A DNA stretch of 64,000 nucleotides from JADJLQ01 sp034439915 (lineage in GTDB: Bacteria; Bacteroidota; Bacteroidia; Chitinophagales; Saprospiraceae), in assembly GCA_034439915.1 (NCBI GenBank), contig JAWXBI010000176.1, forward strand, positions 20,838 through 84,837, given 5' to 3'. Positions within the stretch are counted from its first letter, which is position 1, and the number at the start of each line of letters is the position of its first letter. Positions 8,709 to 17,523 of the stretch are shown here, piece by piece. The notes under the pieces were generated by a model. That model saw nothing but the letters and a program-made list of their open reading frames with translations, searched no databases and was not told the DNA's origin. Position numbers and translations under genes: made by a program.

Positions 8709-10136
8709 ATGCCATTGATAGAGTTGGAAAACTGCAGTTTTGTACACAACCATCTTTTGATTTTCGCCGGGTTTACCTGGAAATTGAATCCTGGTGAACA
8801 ATGGTTGGTCACCGGTGATAGTGGGTCTGGAAAGACTTCATTTTTTGAAGCCCTGAATGGCAAATACAGATTGGCGGAAGGTCACTTTAAATTTAAGGGT
8901 CAATCCGGTCAGGAAGCCATTAATTTATGGAGGTTTAAAACGGCAGCAGTTTATTTTAAGAATACCGTGATGAATACCGCAACAAATTATTATCAGCAAC
9001 GGTATAATAGTCAGGATGCGGATGATACCTTAACGGTGCGCCGGTTTATATTTGGGGATTCAATGGTTGATGAAGGCGCATACCACTCGATATTGGAAGC
9101 CTTTCATACTTCCATTCCCCTGGATAAAGAATTGATTAAACTCTCTAATGGGGAAAATCGAAAAATTCTCATTGCGAGAGCGCTGCTGAGTAAACCTGAA
9201 ATTCTGATCCTCGACAATCCATACACCGGCCTGGACAAATCTTCCAGGAATGACCTGAATACACTGATCGACCAATTGATAAAATCCGGTTTGATTGTTC
9301 TTTTATCCAGTAAACAAACTTTGGTTCCATCCTGTTTCACGCAGGTCCTGATGCTGGAAAACCGGAAAATAAAATATGCAGGTCCTGTTGCAGACTTTCC
9401 CGTTTCTACTCCGCCAATATCCATGGTTTCGTTCCCGGTTAGTTTTGAAAATCCGGTTCAAAACGATTTTGATATTGCCGTACAACTAAACCAGGTGACC
9501 GTCCGGTATGAAGAAAAAATTTTACTCGATCGTTTAAATCTAACGATACGGCGCGGTGAAAAATGGGCTATTCAAGGCCCCAATGGTGCAGGCAAGACGC
9601 TGGTCGCCAGCCTGATCTATGCGGATCATCCACAATCCTATGTCAACGATATTGTATTGTTTGACCAACGCAGGGGTAAAGGAGAAAGCATCTGGATGAT
9701 AAAAGAAAAAACAGGATTCCTGTCCCCGGAATTTCATTTTTATTTTGATGAAAACCAAACTGCATTTGAAGTAGCGCTGAGTGGATTGAAGGATAATCCA
9801 TATCGCCCCGGCACCATCACGGGGGCTACAAAAGATTTAGCTCGGTCCCTTTTTGAATTTTATAAAATAGAACATCTATCTGACCTACCCATGTATGCTT
9901 TATCGTCCGGCTTTCAGCGACTGGTTTTATTTATCCGGGTCATTGTTAAAAACCCACCATTTTTATTATTGGATGAACCTTTCCATAATTTTGATCAAGA
10001 GACCATACAACGATCAAAACATTTATTGGATGAATTTTGCAAAGAACGGACCATGGTGTTTATCACCCATGATGAGAAAGAAATACCTTCTTGTGTCACC
10101 AGGCGGTTCATTATGAATAAAATTGAGCCGGGTTGA
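8709..10136 (+). CDS. ABC protein with two fused ATPase domains, ModF/PhrA-like
   Basis: Cytoplasmic protein of 475 residues with two ABC ATPase domains and no membrane segment. The first has Walker A GDSGSGKTS near residue 37, a signature-like LSNGENRK and Walker B ILILDNP. The second has Walker A GPNGAGKT near 293, signature-like LSSGFQR and Walker B FLLLDEP. Two tandem domains without a permease fit the ModF (photorepair protein PhrA) subgroup. The signature motifs are N- or S-substituted variants of LSGGQ. No molybdate transport genes are nearby, so a role in molybdate metabolism is not supported by context. Confidence 0.85.
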   Translation: MPLIELENCSFVHNHLLIFAGFTWKLNPGEQWLVTGDSGSGKTSFFEALNGKYRLAEGHFKFKGQSGQEAINLWRFKTAAVYFKNTVMNTATNYYQQRYNSQDADDTLTVRRFIFGDSMVDEGAYHSILEAFHTSIPLDKELIKLSNGENRKILIARALLSKPEILILDNPYTGLDKSSRNDLNTLIDQLIKSGLIVLLSSKQTLVPSCFTQVLMLENRKIKYAGPVADFPVSTPPISMVSFPVSFENPVQNDFDIAVQLNQVTVRYEEKILLDRLNLTIRRGEKWAIQGPNGAGKTLVASLIYADHPQSYVNDIVLFDQRRGKGESIWMIKEKTGFLSPEFHFYFDENQTAFEVALSGLKDNPYRPGTITGATKDLARSLFEFYKIEHLSDLPMYALSSGFQRLVLFIRVIVKNPPFLLLDEPFHNFDQETIQRSKHLLDEFCKERTMVFITHDEKEIPSCVTRRFIMNKIEPG

Positions 10137-10140
10137 GAGT

Positions 10141-10437
10141 GGTGTTGGTTACGGTGGTTACGGTGGTTACTTTAGGCGTGGTTACTTTAGGCGTGGTTAC
10201 TTTAGGCGTCCTCGCCTAAAGTGGTGGTGGTTACCGTGGTTACGTGGTGGTTGCTTTAGGCGTCCTCGCCTAAAGTGGTGGTGGTTGCTTTAGGCGTGGT
10301 TGCTTTAGGCGTGGTTGCTTTAGGCGTCCTCGCCTAAAGTGGTGGTGGTTACCGTGGTTACTTTAGGCGTCCTCGCCTAAAGTGGAGGTGGTTGCTTTAG
10401 GCATCCTCGCCTAAAGTTGTTTCGTCCTCACCTAAAG
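10141..10437 (-). repeat. REP-like palindrome array, left side of the RAYT gene
   Basis: Five palindromes with arms CTTTAGGCG and CGCCTAAAG around a 4-base loop lie at 10200-10221, 10254-10275, 10318-10339, 10361-10382 and 10395-10416 (the last has one arm mismatch). Additional half-units sit near 10170, 10185, 10289, 10304 and 10423. On the minus strand the loop is AGGA and each palindrome is followed by (T/C)AACC. Between units are GGTGGTTAC-type spacers. The array begins immediately after the ABC gene stop and ends just before the transposase gene. This is the layout of REP/BIME elements next to a RAYT transposase. Confidence 0.88.
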
Positions 10438-10453
10438 CCGGAAAGTCGACCAA

Positions 10454-10957
10454 TTACCACAACGACAAAAAACTATACATAGATTCACCTTTCTCATAAG
10501 ACGCATAAGAGCAATAGGGATAGTCTGCATTATACTTAACTAATCCTGCCCTTCTGGGGTTATCATGGATGTAGTTCATTTTCTGTGATACAAATTTAGG
10601 ACTGGTAATTTCCACACTTAAAGACGGGGATTTCCAGATTTGAAACTTTCGATCGAATTTATTTACCAGAAAATGTGGTTTAGTAGAATCATTCAGTTTC
10701 AATAAAATCCGCTTAGCGGTAAAACTGAGAAAACTATGTTTTATTTTTTCATTGGTAAATGGATTCAACACCTGGTAGAACAGGTGCACGTGATTGGGCA
10801 TAATTACAAATGCATAAACAACCCATCTAGAATCATTTGAAAGAAATTTCATTGTTTCCAGGATAATTTCAATGAATATTATCTCATTAAATAGATTTTG
10901 CCAACGATAAACGGTGAACGTAGAATAATAAATGTCGCGATAGGTTACAAAAGGCAA
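10454..10957 (-). CDS. REP-associated tyrosine transposase (RAYT), IS200-like HUH family
   Basis: Protein of 167 residues of the Y1 transposase superfamily. The HUH motif is His56-Val-His58 in VIMPNHVHLF, and the catalytic tyrosine is Tyr129 in KMNYIHDNPRRAGLV, a segment characteristic of RAYTs. The frame begins at TTG 10957 directly after an in-frame stop; no ATG is available upstream, so a few N-terminal residues may have been lost or the TTG is used. Palindromic repeats flank it on both sides (10141-10437 and 11043-11098). RAYTs cut and join such hairpins as single-stranded DNA and are thought to spread them. Both catalytic motifs are intact. Confidence 0.9.
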   Translation of the reverse strand: MPFVTYRDIYYSTFTVYRWQNLFNEIIFIEIILETMKFLSNDSRWVVYAFVIMPNHVHLFYQVLNPFTNEKIKHSFLSFTAKRILLKLNDSTKPHFLVNKFDRKFQIWKSPSLSVEITSPKFVSQKMNYIHDNPRRAGLVKYNADYPYCSYASYEKGESMYSFLSLW

Positions 10958-11042
10958 GCCTCAAAAATATTTCTATTCCGGTTTCAAAGAATACAAATAC
11001 TTAAGCCATTATGCGCTATTTCAGGGCAACCAGGCTTTAGGG

Positions 11043-11098
11043 CTTTAGGCGGAGACGCCTAAAGTAACCGTAACCGCTTTAGGCGGAGACGCCTAAAG
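11043..11098 (+). repeat. REP-like palindromes, right side of the RAYT gene
   Basis: Two perfect palindromes at 11043-11064 and 11077-11098, arms CTTTAGGCG and CGCCTAAAG, loop GAGA on the plus strand, each followed by TAACCG. They are in opposite orientation to the left array and together bracket the transposase gene. The second ends 8 bp before the stop codon of the following minus-strand gene, so it could also shape that transcript's 3' end. Confidence 0.88.
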
Positions 11099-11106
11099 TA
11101 ACCGTC

Positions 11107-14100
11107 CTACTTCATCCCAGCCAAAAACTCCACCACATCCCTCATTTCCCTCACCGACATTTTATCCGTCATGACCGGCATGCTGGAGGGAATATTTTTT
11201 CTTTTTTCAATCCGGTCTACGGGTATCCGGAGTGGTTCTGCATCCGAGGTTATCAGGGTAAGTTCTTTATCAGTTTCTTTTTCGAGTTTACCAAATACTT
11301 CACTGCCATCCTTAAGGGTCAAGGCGACCACCCCATATCCGGGAGCCAGCCTGAACGTGGGTTCCAACATGGACTGAAGGATCTGTTCACGGGACAGTAG
11401 GCTGCCAATATGGGATAAATCTGGTCCGACATTGCTGCCAGCTCCATTTACAGAATGGCATTTGATGCATTGACCCGAAGTGCTTTCATTAAAGTACCGA
11501 TACCCAGCTCGGCCATTACCTCCTTGCAAGGCCATCGCATAATGAGTCAAAGGATCATCACCCTCCTGAATGGCTTTAAGTCTATCTTTTAATGACGCAG
11601 ACTTACTGGCTTCGACCGCTTCATTCAACTCAAGGGTGAGGTCCGCTGGAAGTTTTTTAGCTGCAAGGTCATCGATGAGTTTGTTTAAAATGGGTTCAGT
11701 TTTTGACAAGGGCAATTTGCCCAGGACCTCCATCAGTCGTTGTTGTTCCCTGGGGCTGCCTTTGGCCATAAATTCTTTTACTGTTTGAGCCAACAAAACT
11801 TCTGATATCTCAATTTTATCCAATAACCCCAATGAAGCAGCCCTGACTTTAGGGCTTTTATCTTTCATCCCAGTCGCAATAACTTTATCTAGTGGTGAAA
11901 ATTTAAGTTGATTCAATGCATTCAGTGCAGCTACTCTTACATCAGCCGAATCATTTTTAGTGAATAATTGTTCGAGATCCGGCGCATAATCCATAAGATT
12001 AAGTTCTGCAATCAACCGGGTGCTTGCCATCAGGACATCCGGGTCTTTGGATGACATCAATGATTTAAGAACGGGTAGGATTTTCCTTTTTACCATCTCG
12101 GGGTCTCTTTTAAATTCACCCCTGTAGCGGCCGTCGACACGGTCCAATACACTTGGATCAGCCCAGGAACCAATGGTAGACATTGCTTCTGCCCTTAGGG
12201 AATTGTCCACATCCTTTCTTTGTGCAAAAGCAATCAGCATATCCAATTGAGCCGGCTCACCGACTCTCAAACAAGCATTGATGGCGCGGCGAATAAGCGG
12301 TTCTGATTTAAATTTAGTCTGGTTGACCAGACTAGCCAGGTCGATCAAGGCAGCAGGGATCGATTCATCATCATTGATTGCCCTGGCCGCTTCCGTCACA
12401 ATGAATTCTTCGGGGTCCTGCAGATAAACTTTTATTTCAGGACTTTTGAGCCGTCTCAACGCTAAAACACCGCCGATCCGCGCAGACCGGGATGTATGGG
12501 TAGATAATTTAGCCAGGTAGTCTACATTGCCCAACCGGGAAAGGGCCAATATGGCAGCATGTCTCAGGTAGACATCATTGTCCGCATTGTTTATCAATAG
12601 TTGGACGAGGTCGTCTTGTGCGGGCTGATGTTTTAACCTTCCAATAGCCTGGGCTGCAAAAAAACTTTTTCTGGGATTGATATGGCCCAAAGCGGCTTGT
12701 ATCACATTTCCTGCCGATGTTACCTTCCGGTCCCCTAAGACCTTAATGGCCTGGGCGCCTATTTCTTCATCCGCGTCTGTGATCGCTGCGATAAGCTCAA
12801 CAGCGTATTTTCCATCCTGGTCAATGAGTTGTCCGATACCCCAGATTCCGTGGATACGGGCCAATTGGTTATCCCGTTGGACAATTGCTTTTTTAAACAC
12901 AGCATATCCCTGGTCTCCACGACGTGCCAATTCAAATTGCGCTTTATTGCGAACCCTCATGTCACTGTACTTCAGCAATTCAAATAATTGATCCGTAGTC
13001 TGACTTTGGTATTTTAATTTTATCAATCGCTCGGTTTCTGTCCGCTCAGCTTTGAGATCATTCTTATCCGCAGCTACGTCGATTTTCCAAACCCTTCCAT
13101 AATTTTTGGTATTCCATCCATTGACCCAATCTGCTGCATACAAGGCACCATCGTTGCCAAACCGGATTCCGGTGGGTAATATGCCACTGACCATATCGAG
13201 ATCCGATTTGAGTTCAAAGGAAGCGCCTTTGGGTTTAAGGTCAAACGCCCAGATATGTGATGAAGCAGGGTTCCCCACAAACTCCACCAGGAAGAATTTA
13301 TTTAACCAATCCTTCCCTAAGGCGGTACCCGGATTATAAACCATCCCGGTAGGTCCGTTATGAAAGTTTTGTATCGGAGGTATGATATAGGCAGCCTGGC
13401 CGTCCCATCTGGGAACAGACAACCTTTCATCCATCCATACTTTATAGGTATTATTTTTAGGGTCCGTATATTTTCCATATTGCCAATTGGACCGCCAGCC
13501 TGCATCAGAACCTTCAACGATATGGACCAGGCGCTCACTTTCACCCCGATGGTCCCCGTCATTATCTGAAGAGATTAGGTTGCCATATTCATCAAAAACA
13601 AATTCATGGGTATTTCGCAGCCCGGATGCATATACTTCAAAATGGCTTCCATCCGGGTCACTGCGCAGGATCATCCCTTCATTGGGATGATGATACTTGT
13701 TGCCTTGCAGGTCCGTAATACTCGCCCCGATATCCCCTATGTTCCAATATATTTTACCGTCCGGTCCTTCAATCACCCCGGACATATTGTGTCCGCTGAA
13801 TCCGATATGCACTGAATACCCGGTTGAGATAGACGTTTTTTTATCCATAATGCCGCCTCCGTCGGTATCTTCCATATGCCACAGATCAGGTCCCACGGCC
13901 AAGAACATATCCTTTTCCCTGACCAATATACCTCCGGCGATATCCGTGATCTCGTCGTGAAAATCATCGACAACCCGGGTAGATACTTCGGCCAGTCCGT
14001 CTTTGTTTTTGTCTTCCAGCCTCCACACTTCTTCCTTTTCAACTGCGAGGTCCCTCCAGTCGTGGATACTGTCCTGGTTGAGGTCAGTCAGCCATTTATT

Positions 14101-14505
14101 TTCTTCGGATTTTTCAGGGGCAAACGTCTTATGGAGGAAAGCCCTTCGTTCTTCCGGTGTTTGTAAGGCTATGGATTCGGTCATCCAATGAGGATAACCA
14201 CGGATGTCAAATTCTGAGTTTTTCTGCCGATTGGTCCTGGTCAGGTAAATGTAGTCATGGACATCAATATCCATAGCTACCGGATCCGGGGCGAGTGAAT
14301 CGGTTGCCCAGACTGAAATCTGTAAGCCATCCGCTAATTTAATGGCTGTTTGAGCTAAGATATCGTTTGCCATTTTACGGGCAGACGCCGAATCCTGGGT
14401 GATGGTGAGCAGATTAAGCTCAGACTTGCCCAAGGGTTTGTTGCAGGCTTTGAATAAAATCGCTGAAATAAATATCAGTAGGCAGAATCTGAACCGGTTG
14501 GTCAT
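11107..14505 (-). CDS. PVC-type heme-binding lipoprotein with beta-propeller, HEAT repeats and C-terminal cytochrome c domain
   Basis: Protein of 1132 residues. ATG 14505 is preferred to 14544 because it starts at a lipoprotein signal peptide (lipobox near FKAC). The N-terminal 500 residues form a glucose/sorbosone-dehydrogenase-like propeller of the TIGR02604 membrane-bound dehydrogenase type (GPDGKIYWNIGD, GLRNTHEFVFDEYGN, ADWVNGWN). Residues about 510-950 are HEAT-like repeats (AIKVLGDRKV, AILALSRLG). The last 120 residues are a TIGR02603-type heme domain with CIKCH near 1010. Such proteins are common in Planctomycetes and Bacteroidota and are thought to oxidise sugars or alcohols, but the substrate is unknown. 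It diverges from the diheme cytochrome gene at 15019. Confidence 0.92.
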   Translation of the reverse strand: MTNRFRFCLLIFISAILFKACNKPLGKSELNLLTITQDSASARKMANDILAQTAIKLADGLQISVWATDSLAPDPVAMDIDVHDYIYLTRTNRQKNSEFDIRGYPHWMTESIALQTPEERRAFLHKTFAPEKSEENKWLTDLNQDSIHDWRDLAVEKEEVWRLEDKNKDGLAEVSTRVVDDFHDEITDIAGGILVREKDMFLAVGPDLWHMEDTDGGGIMDKKTSISTGYSVHIGFSGHNMSGVIEGPDGKIYWNIGDIGASITDLQGNKYHHPNEGMILRSDPDGSHFEVYASGLRNTHEFVFDEYGNLISSDNDGDHRGESERLVHIVEGSDAGWRSNWQYGKYTDPKNNTYKVWMDERLSVPRWDGQAAYIIPPIQNFHNGPTGMVYNPGTALGKDWLNKFFLVEFVGNPASSHIWAFDLKPKGASFELKSDLDMVSGILPTGIRFGNDGALYAADWVNGWNTKNYGRVWKIDVAADKNDLKAERTETERLIKLKYQSQTTDQLFELLKYSDMRVRNKAQFELARRGDQGYAVFKKAIVQRDNQLARIHGIWGIGQLIDQDGKYAVELIAAITDADEEIGAQAIKVLGDRKVTSAGNVIQAALGHINPRKSFFAAQAIGRLKHQPAQDDLVQLLINNADNDVYLRHAAILALSRLGNVDYLAKLSTHTSRSARIGGVLALRRLKSPEIKVYLQDPEEFIVTEAARAINDDESIPAALIDLASLVNQTKFKSEPLIRRAINACLRVGEPAQLDMLIAFAQRKDVDNSLRAEAMSTIGSWADPSVLDRVDGRYRGEFKRDPEMVKRKILPVLKSLMSSKDPDVLMASTRLIAELNLMDYAPDLEQLFTKNDSADVRVAALNALNQLKFSPLDKVIATGMKDKSPKVRAASLGLLDKIEISEVLLAQTVKEFMAKGSPREQQRLMEVLGKLPLSKTEPILNKLIDDLAAKKLPADLTLELNEAVEASKSASLKDRLKAIQEGDDPLTHYAMALQGGNGRAGYRYFNESTSGQCIKCHSVNGAGSNVGPDLSHIGSLLSREQILQSMLEPTFRLAPGYGVVALTLKDGSEVFGKLEKETDKELTLITSDAEPLRIPVDRIEKRKNIPSSMPVMTDKMSVREMRDVVEFLAGMK

Positions 14506-15018
14506 GAAATGGTAAATTTTAAAGAGGTCAAAATTAATAAACAAGGGGGTCTCCTCCTTGAATTTTTAATATAATAGTTCAAAATTAGCATAAAACTAAC
14601 TCCCCATGAGGAAGCTCACACCGTGTGTATGACAAATTGCAGGTTTTGGGATTTTTTTACAAGACCTGGAAGCCCGCCTGTCGGCGGACAGGGTTTGAAA
14701 CCTCATTAAACCACCTAAAAGCCCTGTCCGACATGGCCAGGCGGGCTTCCAGGTCTCGTTATATTCAAATTCTTTAAACCTGTAATTTGGCATACACCCC
14801 ACACACCTGGGCACTCTTATTTTAGTGAACATGCTAAAACCTCTGCGCAGTCAGTATTTTTTCTGGTATTCATATTAAAACATAAGTTTCCAATCATCTC
14901 CTCAGGATTCAATTTCATACATTTGAAATTTTTGGCCTGGCCGTCCCCATTGGATTAACTGTTTTCAGCGTATTTCTTTTTTTAAATTTCTTACCTTAGT
15001 TATAACAAAACCTGAACT
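14506..15018. other. Intergenic region between two divergent cytochrome genes
   Basis: This 513-base gap contains the inverted-repeat element at 14662-14756 and must carry the promoters of both flanking genes. Just before the cytochrome gene, TACCTTAG (14993-15000) is one mismatch from the TAnnTTTG -7 box and lies 18 bp before the ATG. I see no gene; the only open frame, on the minus strand over 14596-14832, is produced by the repeat. Confidence 0.6.
14662..14756. repeat. Long imperfect inverted repeat (MITE- or terminator-like element)
   Basis: Left arm 14662-14693 and right arm 14722-14756 are reverse complements over their outer 19 bases (AGACCTGGAAGCCCGCCTG) and their inner GGACAGGG, with a short unmatched stretch in between. 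About 28 bases of loop separate them. The arms are far richer in G+C than the surroundings. The symmetry and size fit a small non-autonomous mobile or dispersed repeat element. No second copy was seen in this window. Confidence 0.75.
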
Positions 15019-15921
15019 ATGAAAAAAGTACTAAAATGGATCGGAATCGGATTGGGTGTTGTGCTTTTATTATTAGCCATCACTACTTTCTATTTCAAAT
15101 CAAAATTTGAAAATTTGGCCGACCGCAAATTGGATCCAAAAGTTACCCTTTTTGATATTCCTTCAGACAGTGTCTCCATAGAAAGAGGTAAATTGTTAGC
15201 TGTCGGCTGTAGAAATTGTCATGGAAATGATTACGCAGGTAGTGATTTTTTTAATGACCCTGGCATAGGATACCTCTCCAGTCCGAATCTCACTCCCGCT
15301 CCGGGAAGCGCCACTGAAAAATACAGCGTCGAGGATTGGGTGCGCACCTTGAGACATGCGGTAAATCCATTGGGAAAACCCGTATTTGTAATGCCTTCAG
15401 AATCAATTGGCCTGGCCAGTGACCAGGACCTGGGCTCTATCATTGCTTATTTAAAGACCTTAACTCCGGTGACTAAACCGCTTGGCCCTACGTCATTTAC
15501 TTTTTTTGCAAAAGTCATGGCTGGTGCCGGCATGTTTGGCAATCTCTACCCCTATGATATTATTAAGCATGACGAAGTCCATAGGATCCAATCTCCTCCC
15601 AAATCAACGCAGCCGGATTACGGAGCCTATTTAGCACGTTATCATGCCTGTAAATATTGTCACGGGGAATCAATGAATGGTGGCATCCCCGGTGATCCGT
15701 TATCTCCCCCTGCATCAAACATTACCACCGGAGGGAATCTGGGCAACTGGTCCCTGGACCAGTTTAGAGAAACCATGCGTTCCGGTAAAACGCCTGAAGG
15801 TAAAATGATGGACGCAAAATTTATGCCCTGGCCGGGGATAGGTGCCCATGATGATGAGGAACTGGAAGCGGTGTTCAATTATATAAAGTCGTTGCCTGGT
15901 TTACCTAATTCTGCTGTTTAA
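15019..15921 (+). CDS. Membrane-anchored diheme c-type cytochrome
   Basis: Protein of 300 residues with one N-terminal membrane helix (about 7-28) and a periplasmic part with two cytochrome c domains. The heme sites are CRNCH near residue 64 and Cys211-x2-Cys214-His215 (CKYCH). Distal methionine candidates sit in VMPSESIG and KFMPWPGIG. The arrangement resembles electron-carrying subunits of alcohol or sugar dehydrogenases. It lies opposite the large PVC-type heme lipoprotein and could accept electrons from it, which is inference from adjacency. A second GHDDEELEAVFNYIKSLP-type C-terminus is standard for the fold. Confidence 0.9.
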   Translation: MKKVLKWIGIGLGVVLLLLAITTFYFKSKFENLADRKLDPKVTLFDIPSDSVSIERGKLLAVGCRNCHGNDYAGSDFFNDPGIGYLSSPNLTPAPGSATEKYSVEDWVRTLRHAVNPLGKPVFVMPSESIGLASDQDLGSIIAYLKTLTPVTKPLGPTSFTFFAKVMAGAGMFGNLYPYDIIKHDEVHRIQSPPKSTQPDYGAYLARYHACKYCHGESMNGGIPGDPLSPPASNITTGGNLGNWSLDQFRETMRSGKTPEGKMMDAKFMPWPGIGAHDDEELEAVFNYIKSLPGLPNSAV

Positions 15922-16093
15922 GATAAAAAATTAAAAGAAATGAAATAGGGACTCCACGACGCTGGTTGCCTGGATAAATTTGGGATCCTGTCTCCATAAA
16001 AGTGAAAACCAGTTAAAGTAAAAAATAGGTTTTAAAAGAATATCAATAATCTCAAAATATTATTTACCTGGTAAAACAGGTACCCTTCAAGAA

Positions 16094-16564
16094 GTGGAAA
16101 TCTGGCATTGTGATGCAGAAGGCAAATACAGTGGTTATCCGGAAGATTTGGCGCACAATATTTTTGGTACCATAAAACTCACCGGCATGAAAGACGGGAA
16201 TGTCAAGCCCACGACAGATGCCCGCTACCTTCGTGGAGTTCAATCTTCAGATGAAAATAGAAACTTAAAATTTATTACTATGTTTCCAGGATGGTATGAC
16301 CCGCTAAGCCCACATGTCCATTTTAAAATTTTAATTGAGGATAAAGAATGTTTGACTTCCCAATTTTATTTTGAGACTGAATTTCAGGATAAAATATTTA
16401 TTTCTTATGCACCTTATTCAACCTATGGCAAGAGTCCTTACAATATTTCTAACGACGGGGTTTTACGTGGAGAAAAAAAAATGGAGGGGTTACTTTTAAA
16501 ACCGGTCTTGAGCGAGGAAGGACCATTGGAAGTATCGGTTAAAATCGGTATAAAGCTGGCTTGA
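16094..16564 (+). pseudogene. 5'-truncated intradiol ring-cleavage dioxygenase
   Basis: The 156-residue frame matches the C-terminal catalytic half of intradiol dioxygenases: VEIWHCDAEGKYSGY, YLRGVQSSDENR and FPGWYDPLSPHVHFKI. All four usual iron ligands can be placed: Tyr in GKY, Tyr in GWY and the two His of HVH. The N-terminal 70-90 residues expected in the family (signal peptide, EGPYY-type segment, first beta strands) are missing. The frame upstream is open only to TAA 16019, contains no ATG, and lacks the usual GxPVxGA segment before VEIW. GTG 16094 is the only plausible start. I read this as a deletion remnant of an extracellular dioxygenase; a short functional protein is unlikely but not excluded. 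Confidence 0.72.
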
Positions 16565-16883
16565 TTTGAACAGCAGCTTAGCCCTCCGGTATGAATTCTC
16601 AGAATAAATAAAGTACTTTTTTCGCTTTAATCCAGGTCTCCTATTTTACTCGTTGTATATGAAAATCAGATAAAAAAAGCTTAAATGCCTGGGTTTAATT
16701 TCCGGAGTATTCCTCATTTTATTTTGGGGATTGGAATATATATTTAGCCTTTTGCCAGGATTGTACCTTCGATAGGAATAATAATACTACTACAATAGAG
16801 GAACTAAATTGCCTCTTTCCTCCTTATAACAATAGCCAATATCCATTCAACATCAGGGTCCCTGGATCCATTAAACTCCTATA
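16565..16883 (+). other. Intergenic region with decayed coding traces
   Basis: 319 bases between the dioxygenase remnant and the DUF2541 lipoprotein gene. Apart from the small interrupted frame at 16659-16775 nothing is recognisable. With the preceding 170 bases this stretch looks like degraded former coding DNA. Confidence 0.4.
16659..16775 (+). pseudogene. Remnant of a small membrane-protein N-terminus with in-frame stop
   Basis: From ATG 16659 the frame reads four codons (MKIR), a TAA stop, then about 33 codons that look like a lysine-rich start followed by a hydrophobic helix (LISGVFLILFWGLEYIF) ending at TAG 16773. Positive residues followed by a membrane segment are typical of a signal anchor, so this may be the broken start of a lost membrane gene. 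The A-rich run at 16662-16678 is a likely mutation site. Evidence is coding-like composition only, so confidence is low. Confidence 0.25.
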
Positions 16884-17282
16884 ATGAAATATTTATTCCT
16901 TTTACTTATTGGCTTTTCTTTATTCCTAACGGCTTGTTCTTCGACTGGTATGGCTGGCGGAAGCTGGAAATTGCTGGGCGAACAAAATGTCAATTTACTT
17001 ATTGACAAGGACGTGATCGAATTGGGAAACAATCAGGATGAATTCCGTCAAATCCGATTAATCGCACCCGATGGACCAGTAAACGTCCAGGATATGAAAA
17101 TCCATTTCGACAATGGAAGTGTCCAGGATGTTCCATTAAATGCCATCCTCAAATCAGGCCAACAAAGCAGGGTAATCCGGCTGGACGGCGGATTAAGGCG
17201 AGTGGATAAAATTATTTTTTGGTACAATACTGTAGGATTATTCAGTGGTAAGTCTAGAATCGCGGTTTGGGCATCTAAATAG
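16884..17282 (+). CDS. Small lipoprotein, DUF2541-like
   Basis: Protein of 132 residues starting with a lipoprotein signal peptide (MKYLFLLLIGFSLFLTAC, Cys18). The remainder resembles the DUF2541 family: WKLLGEQNVNLLIDKDVIELGNN at the start, an IRLIAPDGPVNVQDMKIHFDNG middle, and VIRLDGGLRRVDKIIFWY near the end. This compact all-beta domain is found in small secreted proteins of many bacteria and has no established function. It stands alone in the forward direction between a decayed region and a minus-strand pair, so context gives no hint of its role. Confidence 0.7.
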   Translation: MKYLFLLLIGFSLFLTACSSTGMAGGSWKLLGEQNVNLLIDKDVIELGNNQDEFRQIRLIAPDGPVNVQDMKIHFDNGSVQDVPLNAILKSGQQSRVIRLDGGLRRVDKIIFWYNTVGLFSGKSRIAVWASK

Positions 17283-17523
17283 TACAACTTAAACGAATCC
17301 TACAGCGGTATTCAAACCTGTAATGAGCCCCTTAAGGTTCAACGAATACTTGCCAGGGCCCTGGAGTCAACTTAAATCTATTTTCTCAACCTGACTCAAA
17401 AACAACATAAAGGGGAGGTTGGCTTAAGCCTTAACTTACCTATATAATTCACCATGTGGTAAATAATCTATAAGTCTATTCTATGAATTGGTCCCGGTCT
17501 GGCCTTGGGGTGGCTGGAAATGT

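Noticed and set aside
8709..10136. Molybdate-related function of the ModF-like ABC protein
   Set aside because: No modABC or molybdopterin genes are in the window; the similarity is to the general two-ATPase layout only.
14596..14832. 78-codon open frame on the minus strand
   Set aside because: It runs through the inverted-repeat element and has no protein features.
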